Positions 49,801 to 61,500 of a DNA stretch of 64,000 nucleotides are shown here, one piece after another. The DNA is from Brachypodius melanocephalos (taxonomy: Eukaryota; Chordata; Aves; Passeriformes; Pycnonotidae). A model generated the notes under the pieces. That model had not been told where the DNA came from and ran no database searches. It was given only the letters and a program-made list of their open reading frames with translations. Position numbers and translations under genes: made by a program. The DNA lies in the NCBI GenBank assembly GCA_013398615.1, contig VZSR01003282.1:6591872-6655871 (forward strand). Reading direction: 5' to 3'. Each line of letters begins with the position of its first letter. Within the stretch, counting starts at the first letter, position 1.

Positions 49801-52800
49801 GCCAGCTGGAGCTGGTTTTATTTTTATATATTGGATATGCTAAGGGGGAGACCTGTCAAAAGTCTGTCTAATGGAGGTCTAGTGGTTCCTCAAGTCCCGG
49901 GAAGCCCATTTAAAACCCTGTTTTACAGCTTCTTGATTCCCTCCCTCCCAAGGGCAGCCTAATGGTGAATGTGAAGTGTATCATAATGGATGTTTTCCCT
50001 CAAATCCTTCAGCTTTAAATCCTTTCTTTTTCTAATTCTAGTGTGAGTTCATCTGCACTTCCCCTTTTGTGCTCTTGTCTGCTGTCTGTGGAGACCTAGA
50101 TTTGATCTAGTAAGAAAGTGCTGTGTGTCACAACAGATACTTTACACATCCTTTAGGCTTCTTCTTGGCAATAAACAAATAAATAAAAGTCAGCATGAGA
50201 AAAGCTTCTCAGACAAAACCAGTACTATTTTGCTTTCCTTTTAACTTTACAAAGAAGCCAAGGAAGATAGTGCAATAGCAATATGTTCATAAATATAAAC
50301 CATTTATAAGTATAAACATACCTATATGAGTGTTTATGTGAATGTACTGAATTTGGAAATTCCTGCATAGAGGCACTTTCCTCTTCAGACTTTCCCACAT
50401 TTTGCCATCCTTCTCTAGGGCCAGGTGTAATAGATGCTTCTCAGTTGGACAGTTTGGGACTATTAGAATCTTTCCTACTGTTTGGTAGCTACAAAGGAAA
50501 ATTATTTTCCTGATAGAATTTGAAAGAGTCACAAAGTCAAACACCTTCCAAAGAAACTACTTTGTCCTCTAGCTATTCAAGTGCCCATCAACATTTCATT
50601 TTCTGTAGCTATCATGGTGATTTTCATCTCTGACCAAGAGCTTCAACCTCCCTGAGTTTGTTCTGCTAGTTTGTACTGTTAAATTAATTTACCAGGTAAA
50701 GTTTATAATCTCGTGCCTTAATTATTGATATAAAAGGCATACCTTGGTCACAGGCAGTTTTGTCATGGATTAAGTGTCTTTTTTCTCTGTTTTAATTAAA
50801 TCCAGCAAATTTCCACTCATCCAGCAGTGGAGATGAACAAAAGATCAGTATTTGAACTGCCAGCAGGCCTGGTTTGGTTCATGCAGGAGACAATGGTCAA
50901 ATTCAGCAGATCTGTTTATTCAGAAGCTGTTTCATCCCCCAGTGACCTTGGTGTGTGGCACAGCTCAGGGTACCTGCACTGAGGTATTGCAGAGCCTCCT
51001 CTGCTGCCTCAAGGAGCTCTGCATTGAAGGCTTGCAGAAACAACTCCACATCCCCTGTAGTTCTTGTCAAAGGTGACTATTCAGAGTCAGCAGGCAGCCC
51101 TTTGACAGTGTAGTTTCACATTTCTTGAACTCAGCTTACAAAAGCTGGCAAAGGATCCAGAGCACTCTAGAAAGTTTGGCCCTTTTAGAATGTTTGTGCT
51201 GCGAGTGCTCTCTGTTTGCTGGGTAAGTGATATGTATTGACAACAGTCACTCCAACCAACAAGGATTTTTCTGGTTGTTTCTGGTAATTTATAGTCTGTT
51301 ACTGCTTTGCTTGGATTGATTGGGCTCACCATAATACTCAGCAAATCCATTTTCTTATTTTCCAAACAAAATCTTAAATCTGTGTGGTTTCCTCTTAGTC
51401 CAGCATACCTCCCGCTGGTGAGTATCAGCCTTTCAGAGCAGCCTAAAGGAGAACTAAGGGACTTTCTTTCTTTAATGACCTTCAGCTGACCAATGTTTGA
51501 TTTAAATTTTATGGGTATAACATGTTGCTAATCGCACAGCTATTTGCATTTCTGGCCTGCAGCCATCCTTCCCTGGGCTGTGATCTCTTTCTGTCTCTCA
51601 CTGAGCCAAACTTGGCTTGCCAATATTTGGATGTTAGATTTTCCAGCATTTCGATATATGGACAGCACAGGAAATGGTGTTTGTAGCTCTTGGGTGACAC
51701 ACTCACCTCAGCCCCACTAGAGAACTCCAGAATGAGCTAATACCCACTGCACTAGCTGGGCTGTTATCTGGGGTGAGATAAGGGAACTATAGGATGTATA
51801 GGGTGAGGCACTGAGGAGATAAGATTTTGCAAGAGCTGCTGTGACTGCTCTTGGGAAAGAGGGAGATGTGACTGGGAGAGAGGTGGGGGAGAAGGAAACA
51901 ACAAATTTCCTCATCATTCTCCCTTGGCATCCATGAATGAACAAAAACTGAAGGTAAGGTCAAAGGAGGGTCTTTTCTGCCTTGAGAAAGTTAAGTTGCT
52001 TTCTTATGGAAGGCAATGAAGGTCAAAAAATAAAAGAAGTTTCCACTCCTCAGGTTATAGTTTGGGGCAGGAGGCAGCAAAAGTTTGGAAGGGACATGGT
52101 GATACTCTGAAGAGAAGTTGGCAGAAGAGGAAAGCAGTTTCCTTATTTTCTCTTTAGTTTAAAAAAAGCTTAGTGACCTTGTAGCAAATGTCCTTGTACA
52201 GAGGGACGACCTTCGGGTCACTGGGAGCTGCACAGGCAGAGTGTTCCCACTCATGGGAGGGAATGCTGGACTGCAGGACTAATTACCCTCTGCACACTGT
52301 GTGTCATCAGCTTTATTAACATTGCCACATTCAAAAATATTTAATGTTTCAGAGACCTTTTGTTTCTTTCTGAAAAGATCCAAATAGAGGATATGGAGAA
52401 AGAATTTATTTCTGGAAAGGCTGAACTGCTTAACGCATTCTGTGAAAAGCAGGTATTTATTTTTTAGCCCGAGGCCATAGCTGTGTGTTGCACAGTAGTG
52501 AGGGGTTTGAATTCCTTCATGCTAAAAAAGTGAACTATTGTTGTCAAACAATGCTCTAAACAAGGTATTGGAGTGGCTGGGCCTACTATAAAGAAAACCA
52601 AAATGTTTAGTGTAAGTGACATGTAGTCAGCGTAAGTGATATTTTCATTTGTGTGCTTTTTCAGCCATATATACTGAAAAGAAAGCTTCAATAATTGATG
52701 AACATTTTTTATCGTTTCTCGTTAAAAAGTCATGTCTGGTTTGTTGTGTGATGGGGCAGACATGGCAGCGGTGGCATGGCAGCTATGTCAGATGCTGTGT

Positions 52801-55642
52801 GCTGTACACTGTTCAAAGTTTAATGAACAATTCTAAGACATTCTAAGGTGAAGGAAAACATTATGAGCTTATAAAAAATTGTATCTTCTCATTCAGCCTG
52901 TGGCACTATACTCAATTTAATTAAGTGACACTGAAAAACAACTGCATGCCTTCAGTCTCTTCCAACATCTACTGCAAAAAATGCATTGCCACCACATGTG
53001 ATGGGAGAAAAAGGGTTATAACAGTGCTTGGAAAAGTATGTTGTCTGATACGAAAAACCTGCATACTTGGATTTTAAAATTCTCAATGTGAGTTTAAATC
53101 TGTTCCCACTGAGGTCAGTGGAAGTTTAATCACTGACTGATTTAACCGGGAACAGAGGCCAAAAGTAAGCACCTTTTACAATCCCACACAACAATTCCTG
53201 GCACACAAATGTAGCACCTACCAAGACAGTTCATTTTTCACCCAAACACAGAGCGTGGTCCACAGTTTTTTGGGGTTGTTTAATTTAGTTTTGGACAAAT
53301 TTCCACTGGGGGCAATGGGAATTTGACAGAGTTAGCTCAGTGGTCTCTGTGAGATGGTAAGAACTCAGCTGAGATGTCTAAGATGGATAAGTGAATCTGG
53401 GAGTTCCATTTGTTGCAGTGTGTACCAAGAAATGTTCCCCTTTGCACATACAAAGTCCTGAATGCGCTTAAGTGGGTTTCAAGAAAAGCATGACAAATTT
53501 TCACTAAAATCTAAAGGGTAGAATTCAGTCTCATTCCACAAACAACACAGAATTTGATCAACATAAATATACCCTTCAAGGTCCCTATTTCCCTCAAAAT
53601 ATTATTTAAGAATGCAAAAATGGAGACTTGTAGTGGAAGCAGCAGGTAACTCCTTGACGAGCTGTGGCACAAGCAAGTTTTGGAGACAATTGCCAGAAAC
53701 CACATGACCACTGAAACAGCTGCTCTATTCTGTGCTGAAGTGTTCCACAGACCCATTTATTAAAGAGCTAATTCTGCTCTACGTGAAATTTTTGGTCTTC
53801 GGCTCTGAATACCGTCAGGGGAGACATCAGTTGGCAACAGATGTGGAAAGCTATTCATGTTGGCAACCCAAACAGCTTGGCTGGGGAAATTCGTGCAATG
53901 CTTAAATAAATAAATAATGGATAAGGAGTCAGAATTGCATTAAGTAAACAAAGATTTTCCTGTATCAGGTTTGTAGAATTTTCTTCTGAGGCTCACGGTA
54001 TTTTATATTACTTAAAATATGAGGCAGATTGTGATTATTCTCAGGTTTTCTACACTCCTCTTTATGTTTGCAAACTTTCAATGCATTTTTTTTCGAAAAA
54101 GCCAACACCCAAACTTCAACACAACCCTGAAAATATTAAGGGTTCCAGCTTCATAATAAACCCCCCCAACATTTTAAGCTCAAGACTGTAGTCTTTTCTA
54201 AAAAATTTCTGATGTCTAGCAATGTTGAGATCTGCAGATTTCAGTTATTAAATAATTTTCACTAAAGTTACATCCAGTGATGGTTTTTGAAAGCAGCAGC
54301 TCAGTTACACTGAAGGTGACCTCATGACCAATCTCTGTATGTTATCTTGTAATCCCTGCAGCCAGAGGAGCTCTGTCACACAATATCCCTGTGACAAAAC
54401 TCCCCTTACCCAGTGTCTGCTCCCTCCCTGTGATTGTGCTGATAGAGGTGAGTCTGTGGAGTTTCCCCAGTGAAAAATAACAGTTAATAAGGCATAATTT
54501 GAATGCTTCCACCTTTTCCCTTTTTAGCCTATTAAAAGGATGTAAAGAGCCACATTAAAATCTTCTGTCAAGTGATCTCCAGTGCATTTCCTCCTGTCAA
54601 GGCCACAGGCAGAGATCTTGTGCTTGGTGATCTCATTCTGGGTCTGAGCAGGAGTTTTGCAGTGAGATCCGGCTCACAGCCCCCAGCAGCTGAGTGCTTC
54701 TAATGATAGCATCAGGGAAAACTTCCACTAGTTATGAAATATGGGTCAGCTGCTTTGGCTGTGACTATTGCACGTCAGTTAATATTTATCAAAGACAAAA
54801 ATATCTTATTGCAAGAGAGTAGCATTTGTTCCACTAGTTTCAGAGGCCAATTGTGCATGGTTTGGATTTCAGACTACAAAATCTCTTCTGACTGTTGGAG
54901 GCTCAGCATCTATTTCAGGGCAGGCTGAGGGGTTCTGAGAGCACTGGAGAAGGGGGTGGGGAGTTGAATTGCTCAAGAGATTGTATATAGGTTAAGAATC
55001 TTTTTATATCTGGAATAACCATTGCACGTACGATTTGGCTGGCTGATAACTGTCCCCTGAGGGTTTGTCCCCATCAGGCTGAGAGGCAGATGTGAGCTTC
55101 TGCTAGCTTGTGGTGATCTGAAATCAAGTCATGCTGGACAAGACCCTGCACACTGACCCTGAAACAGAGAGTTTGTTCTCTTGGAGGCAGAGGTATGAAA
55201 TTGGAACTAAGAAACACTGAGTGCCTCCTGTGCCTGTGTGCTGGCAAAGCCTGGCCCAGCCTGCAGGTCAGAGAATGGCAGGAAATCTTCCCGTTTCTTC
55301 ATCAGCCTTTGTATCAGGCAGGGTGACACAATGATCTCTGATAACTAATCTGATAACTTATTATGGGAGCTCACTGTGTACATCCATGTGTACAGAGATA
55401 TTTTCAGATCTGAATTAGTCATTAATAATGACTAGGTTACTTTAAACAGTGTTACAGGGATGTAAACAATCTGTATTGTCAAAGACATGGGAAAAGTTGC
55501 ACAGCACCCACTAAATCCCAGAAGTTCAGCTGGGGAATACAACTAGGTGGACTCCACCTTCTGTACCTTTATTGCTCCTAGCGAGTGGTGTGAATTTTAT
55601 TTTTACCATCGTTTGGTTGAATTGACTTTGGCTCCAAATATC
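37886..55642. other. Long intronic stretch, no convincing gene
   Basis: Unique AT-rich sequence over nearly 18 kb. Open frames such as 44352-44744 (minus, 130 codons), 46065-46427 (plus) and 45981-46322 (minus) are unrecognised, and where they overlap on both strands they mainly reflect local GC content. A cluster of broken minus-strand frames at 40640-41205 is discussed as a finding. A CT-rich run lies near 48130-48170. No CR1 copy, tRNA or other RNA gene was recognised. Confidence 0.4.
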
Positions 55643-55685
55643 CTTTTCTTTTTATTTATTTTTTTTTCTTTTTCTTTTGTTGTGA
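55643..55685. repeat. Pyrimidine-rich low-complexity tract
   Basis: About 40 bases of almost pure T and C with two interrupting A bases (TTTATTTATTTTTTTTTC and similar). It resembles a polypyrimidine tract but is not followed by a usable AG and an open exon. Low-complexity sequence is the simplest description. Confidence 0.7.
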
Positions 55686-56999
55686 AAAAGCTTAGAGGGA
55701 GGACAGGGAAAAATTGATCTGTGAGGAATACCTGTATTTATTATTTTGAAACGTGTAGTCTTTTTGCATCCTCTTTTTGGAAAAAGCAAAGTTTATTTTT
55801 AAAAGTCAGCACTCCCTGCCCCAACCCACTCCCCAAAAACCTCTCAAAGAAAAAAACTACCAAACTAAGAAATTGTAACATTCTTTAAAAAAAAAATCTA
55901 ACTTCTGAGACAAAATACAGCAGTGAAGTGGTGATAATTGGCTTTTTAATGTTAACTACTGGAGCTTGAAACACTAAACAGGTTTTGCACCATTGTTTTT
56001 CCTGCTTGATATTATTAGTACCTCTTAATTTGGAAATCCAAACTGTGTTCTACTGAGAACAGTGTTGGCAGATTGCCTGACCTAAGAGACACACTTAATG
56101 TGCAAATAAACGTACATAAGTGGCAAAACATGAATTCATGTGAGCCTGTTCATAGCAGTGCGTGGCTGCATCTCCAGCAAGTCAAACTGAACTGGCTTGT
56201 TTGCAGACAGCAGAAACAGCTCTGGCAGTGCTGGAGTAGCTGCAGGGAAAAGGGAACTGCAGCCACATCTGAGGGTGGGATCAGCCCTAAGGAAGCACTT
56301 CCTTCAGCCTCTGCTTTAAAAAATGTCTGAAAAAACACATTATTTTATACTAGTTTGTTGAAAAGTGCTGGAATTCCTCTGATTATTGTGAGTGATGTTG
56401 TCATTCTGCAGCCAAGAGTGATCAAGAAGAGCTGACAATATAACAAAGGCCTTGTTTTCTGTGGGTGTTGCTGTGGAACACAGAAATCATGGCTGTTTAT
56501 TCACCGTGGTGGTTTCTCTGGTGCATTAGTTTGGCAACTGCATCACCTATATATGAAAATGCATCCAGGAAGAAACCTTCCAGGCCAAACAAATGACTTT
56601 GATAAGATATCAATATATGACTAAGAAGCTGCCTTGGAAGCACACCCACTTAGTTTGAATTAAAGGAGTAGGATTTAGGACAGGAGATATAATCCAACTT
56701 GACAAACTAGTTAAATATTGACAAGAAGCAGAAAGGCAGCAGTGCTTGCTCTGAAGAACACGCTCTTGCTTTTCTGATTGAGCACAGGATTTTCACACCC
56801 ACAATGGATGGCTGCAGGAACCCAAAAGATCCAGCCCAGTCCAATGCCCTGCATGGTTTATCATTCCTTCAGTTGCTAAAGGTAGGTTTGCTTTCCCTGG
56901 AAGCTCCCACCTTGTGAGGGAGCAGGGTGGGTGCCTCAAAGCTGCTTTAACTTCAAGGGGGTGTTTTTATTATGGGTCACACGGTTGCATGCAGGCTTG

Positions 57000-57960
57000 C
57001 ACTATTGAAAATTTAATGAGTGAAAAATAGACAGTGGAACAGAATGCTGTACATTTTCTGCTTTGTAAATCAGAATGGTTATGCATGTGTGTGTGTGTTT
57101 ATTTTAAAACGTTTATTTAGTTGTTAGAATTATTATAAGACTGTGTTTTAAACCAGCTATTAGCTAATGGAGAGACCTCATTGCCAGGGGTAGTAGGAGA
57201 TTATGGCTTCATTTACCATAATAAACAGAGATAGCCCAAGTGTTCTGCTTTTTATTTGTGTTTGTTTAAATTTATATACATACTTTAACCCATTGCATAG
57301 CATTTTGTCTTTCAACAAAATCCTCCTGTAATCCTAAAGGTTGAGCAGAGATGCTGCTCCACATGATAACCGAAGAGCTATGTAAATAAAACCTGACATA
57401 TTAACTGCCTTGGATTCCTGTAACTTCATATTTGGAAATAAGAAAATGTAGTGTAGATATGAGAAACAGCCGTATTTGCTTTTCCAACAAGGTAATTAGT
57501 CAGCAACTGGAACTTCTGAAACAAAACAAAAAAAAAAAAGGAGCAAATAATCTCTTCTGTATTGCCCTAGCAGCAGTGAAATTAGGGCGTAGAGGAAAAT
57601 AAAAAATATGGTTGGGTTATTAGCACAAATGGTTTTATAAACAAATAAAACATTAACCAAATTGTAACAAGCACATGAGAGAGTGAACAATAAAATATTG
57701 ACTGTTTGTTTTAGCATGTGGTCTCCCTGGGAGACATTTCATAAACACATGATGATGTACATGTCAGAAAGTGATTGTTCCGTACCCCCATAACAGCAGC
57801 ATTGTTCTGTACAGTTCCGGGGAGCCATATGGCCTGAACATACCATACAATTCATTAGTGAACATATTACAGCTTTATATAGCCTCAGAGAAATGTGGAA
57901 ACACGTGATGTAATGCTCATGGACAGTAGTTTGTTGGCTCATTTACCAGTGCTTTAAATA
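57000..57960. promoter_or_regulatory. Candidate conserved non-coding segment
   Basis: Repeat-free, AT-rich sequence of the kind often deeply conserved in large vertebrate introns. It has ATTA cores near 57120-57240. It also has a compact block at 57721-57960 with a perfect hairpin GTCTCC-CTG-GGAGAC at 57721-57735, a CATATGG E-box-like site near 57828, and CACGTG inside AAACACGTGATG near 57900-57912. CACGTG is the canonical E-box bound by bHLH factors. Conservation cannot be tested here; the call rests on motif content and texture. Confidence 0.25.
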
Positions 57961-58239
57961 GAACTATGCTGGGCACATTAAATTTTATGGCTTTGTTTCT
58001 AAGGCTGGGAAAGTCCCTGCACTCTTTCTTGCTAGCAGTCCCTCTGTAGGAAATGTTGCAGGGAAAGGGAGTTGTGGAAAGAGGAAAGCCTAACATTTAT
58101 GTGCAAACTGATGTGCAATCACCTGGCTCTGCAAACACTGGGAGCAATGCTGAGCCCTGGTTGTGTTCTTAGACAGAAATCACACGCACGTTCTTGATAA
58201 AGAACTTGGATCCTGGCCCATGGTGCTAGAGCCAAGGTA

Positions 58240-58540
58240 CCAAACTGAGAAGAAAGCCGTATGTGATACTATTTGATTAAGGATTAATATGCTGAGGCTT
58301 CATCTAATCAGGAATAATTAATCAATTTTGCTGCCTTACAACACGACAATCTTTGGTATCTCGAATACCTTTGGGTCCCGATCTGTATGGATCACTGACA
58401 TCGAAATCAGTTCTGTTTCTTCGCTTTGGGTGAGATTTCTAAGTGTACCTTGGCATGCCGAACCTCTGTTTTGCAGCGTAATGCATCCAGCATTTGGTAA
58501 GAAATGAAAAGCTTTCATTGATTACTCTTTGGACACATCC
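58240..58540. promoter_or_regulatory. CpG-retaining block next to homeodomain-type sites
   Basis: Seven CpGs fall within about 135 bases (58344, 58362, 58379, 58402, 58422, 58459, 58477), close to the number expected from its base composition. The surrounding intron shows strong CpG loss. Just upstream (58261-58325) lie GGATTA, TCTAATCA and AATAATTA, resembling OTX/PITX-type and homeodomain-type sites. GGTAT-CTCGA-ATACC at 58355-58369 is a small palindrome. The block could be a conserved element, a protected unmethylated site or a minus-strand exon; on the minus strand a frame is open from 58518 to 58336 and GTAAGG follows near its stop. Confidence 0.3.
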
Positions 58541-61500
58541 AAAACCCTTCCACATGCAGAGCTGCTGGGGTGTGACTCTTTTTTGCCTTACTGGAGTTTT
58601 CTGCTGCTGCAGCTTTATTGAGATCAGGGGAGTTACTGCGGCTTAACCCAGAATTGCACAGTGGTGACATCAGCCTTGTTAGTCCAGGAGGGAATTCTGC
58701 ACGTGGACAGGCTTCCAAACTGAATATAGATTTTCAGAAAGGAAAAATGGAGCTAGGAATCCAATCCAATATAAGGAACTGAGATTATTACGTGTAGCAC
58801 AGAGCAGAATAGTATCTGGTCTACAAACAATTCTGATTGAGAGAACATTCCTCCCAAACAGAGCCTGATCATTTTAGATAAATGGTTCAAATTTGCAGGA
58901 CTGAGGTACAAATCCTTGTGTCTAAATAAAGGTGATTAATGAAACAAAGGAATCAAGAGAGTTGCTCTGAATTTGCTAGAAATGAAGGAAATATCAAGAG
59001 ATTTGTGTCAGTTAGAGCAAGAATCTCACAATAAGCACTGCTAGGGACCTCATTCCATGCATACTTGAATGTTAGCTCTGATTTGGCTTTGAATCTGAAT
59101 GCAGACTTCGTTCTCATGCTGAATCCAGAGCCCAAATATGTTTTCTCTATCCCATTTGTTTTCCCAGGCCTTGTTAATTAATAAGATCTGTGTGCATTCC
59201 AACCCAAGTTCCAGATTTTGACATCTTAAGGACTTCAGCTATGTAAAGCACAATTCCCATGCATAAGTCATAGTAAACAAGAGCCAGCAGGAAGTTATCT
59301 TTCCTTGCTCAAAAAAGTAGTGAGTGCTAAATTAAATAAATAGCATGTCTTTTTAATGTTCTGTCACACAGACTAAAATCAGATAGAGTTTTTATTGAAT
59401 CTGGCCCAGAGATTATGGAATAAAATAAATACAATGAAGTTGATTTAATTCTCCTGCTTGTTTCACTGTAGTTGGAGGAAATAGTTGCCTGTGGAGGAGC
59501 ACATTTTGAACAAATTCAGTAATAATTTTAATTTGCATCTCAGAAACTTGTAAGAAAGTTTTGCATTGTGGAAGAAGCTTAACTCTGAATGATTAGACTT
59601 ATTTTTCAGTGCATTGTCACTTAATGTCATTCTCCTATTTATGCAGTGAAAACCCTGGAGCTACTCTGTGTGATTGAGCTAAACCAAATGTTTGGCAGGA
59701 GAATGGGGATTTTCAAAATTAAAAGTTGCTTCTTTTGGTGTCTGGTTTTGCTTAACTATGGAAACAGAATCTTAAGGGGAAGAAATTTTGCCATGTGATT
59801 AAATGGCTAAAAAAAAGTGGCATGTCAAGTCTCCTCTATGAAGCAAGGTAGTTGAGTTTTCATGCTAGTTTGAAAAAGAATACAACATCTGTTTTGGTAA
59901 TGGTTTTTGTAGTATTTTTTTAATCAATTTAAATAAAAGCCAAAGAGAACAGCAAAGATGTAAGGATAGATTTCTAAGCCAAGTTCACAAATTGACTTTA
60001 AAGGTGGATTAATAACCATTCAACATAATCAGGCAGTATAATGTAATCACACTTGGGAGAGACTTGAGAAGGTTCATCAGTCTTTCCCTGCAGATGCTAC
60101 AGAAATCAGTTGTTTAGTTACATTTTGTGTTTCTGGTAGAGCTCCCTTTAGCATGAAAGGAATTTTGCCATGGAAAGAAACACAGAACTGTCCATTAACA
60201 CCGTGTGTGATCCTCATCTGGAACCAGCCACCTTCCCATCAATAATCAGGGGTGTCCCTGGTTCTGTGGCAGTAATACAGCACTGATCCACTTGCTGCAC
60301 TTGATATTCCAGTACTGTGAAGTTCTCCATGATGATAATAGCTCTGTGTGGGATATACTTTCAATTCAGGCTGAATTTTGAAGAAAGAATCTTGCAACTT
60401 TTATTTTCTTTGGATTGTGTTTTGATCCTTGGCCCTGCCTAGGACAGAATTAAAATTGCATGCCAGCTCCTCCCTGAGACTGGGGCTTTAAAATCCAATT
60501 TAGAGATTTTAGATTTGAAATGTGACTTGAATCCTTCTCAAACTTCTTTATCTACTGTGTTCATTTCTGTATGTAATCCACTCCTCAGGCTCCAAGATAG
60601 GACACAAAATGGTATTTTTAAAGACATATTATGTGGAATATGTTGAATGTCTTCAAAGGATATTAATAGGAAAATAAACTCTGGAAATAGCTGTGTGTTT
60701 TTAGAAGCAAAAAGAGAAAGGCAGTGTTTCAGCAGTGTATAGTAAAAAAAAATGCTTCTGAAAATAAAAATTACGGAAGATTTTCATTTATTTATTTATT
60801 TAATATTTGTAAATAAATCTTAGCTCGTCATAAGGACTCTTTATGCCCTGTATGAAAGTAAAGAATGAATTATAGTCTAGTTGATGGGACACAATTGAGC
60901 ATCACCTTACGGGTACAACTGTTGTCACAAACAGCAGGCAGAGCCTGTCTGACCCTTCCCTGTGCTCGCCCTGGATACTCATGTCCTTCCCATATGCACT
61001 TTGCTGGGATCCCATATGGTTTCTCTGCTCACTGCCAGACATGTGGGGAAAGAAAAGCCTGGATTGCTCACAGGATGACAGGCCAGCTAAAGCCTTCAGA
61101 TGTTCTGCACTGAGGTCCAGTTGGCTCAAAGGGTTTGTTTTCCTCCCCATGGCATTTGAACGTGCTGATGGTCAGGTGAGGACTGCAGACATTTCCAGCT
61201 CCATCGACTCCTTACTGAACTTCTCTTTTTAATTCCTAGGTATTCAAAAAGCAGAGGAGTTATTTATAGGTTACAGCCACAGGCACAGAAATCAATCTAG
61301 TTCCCCAATAGTTTTAAACAAACAAACATCTGTTTGGCAAAATATTTACTAGTCAATGCCAGAATTTAAAAAGGCACATACAGAAAACACTGATAGAAGG
61401 AATTAAAGGAGAAACAGGGGGGAAAAAGACACTCAGTGAATGCATCTGCTAAAAGGTGGATATTCCCTGTAACTGTTCCTGGAGGCTAGAGACAGGATTT

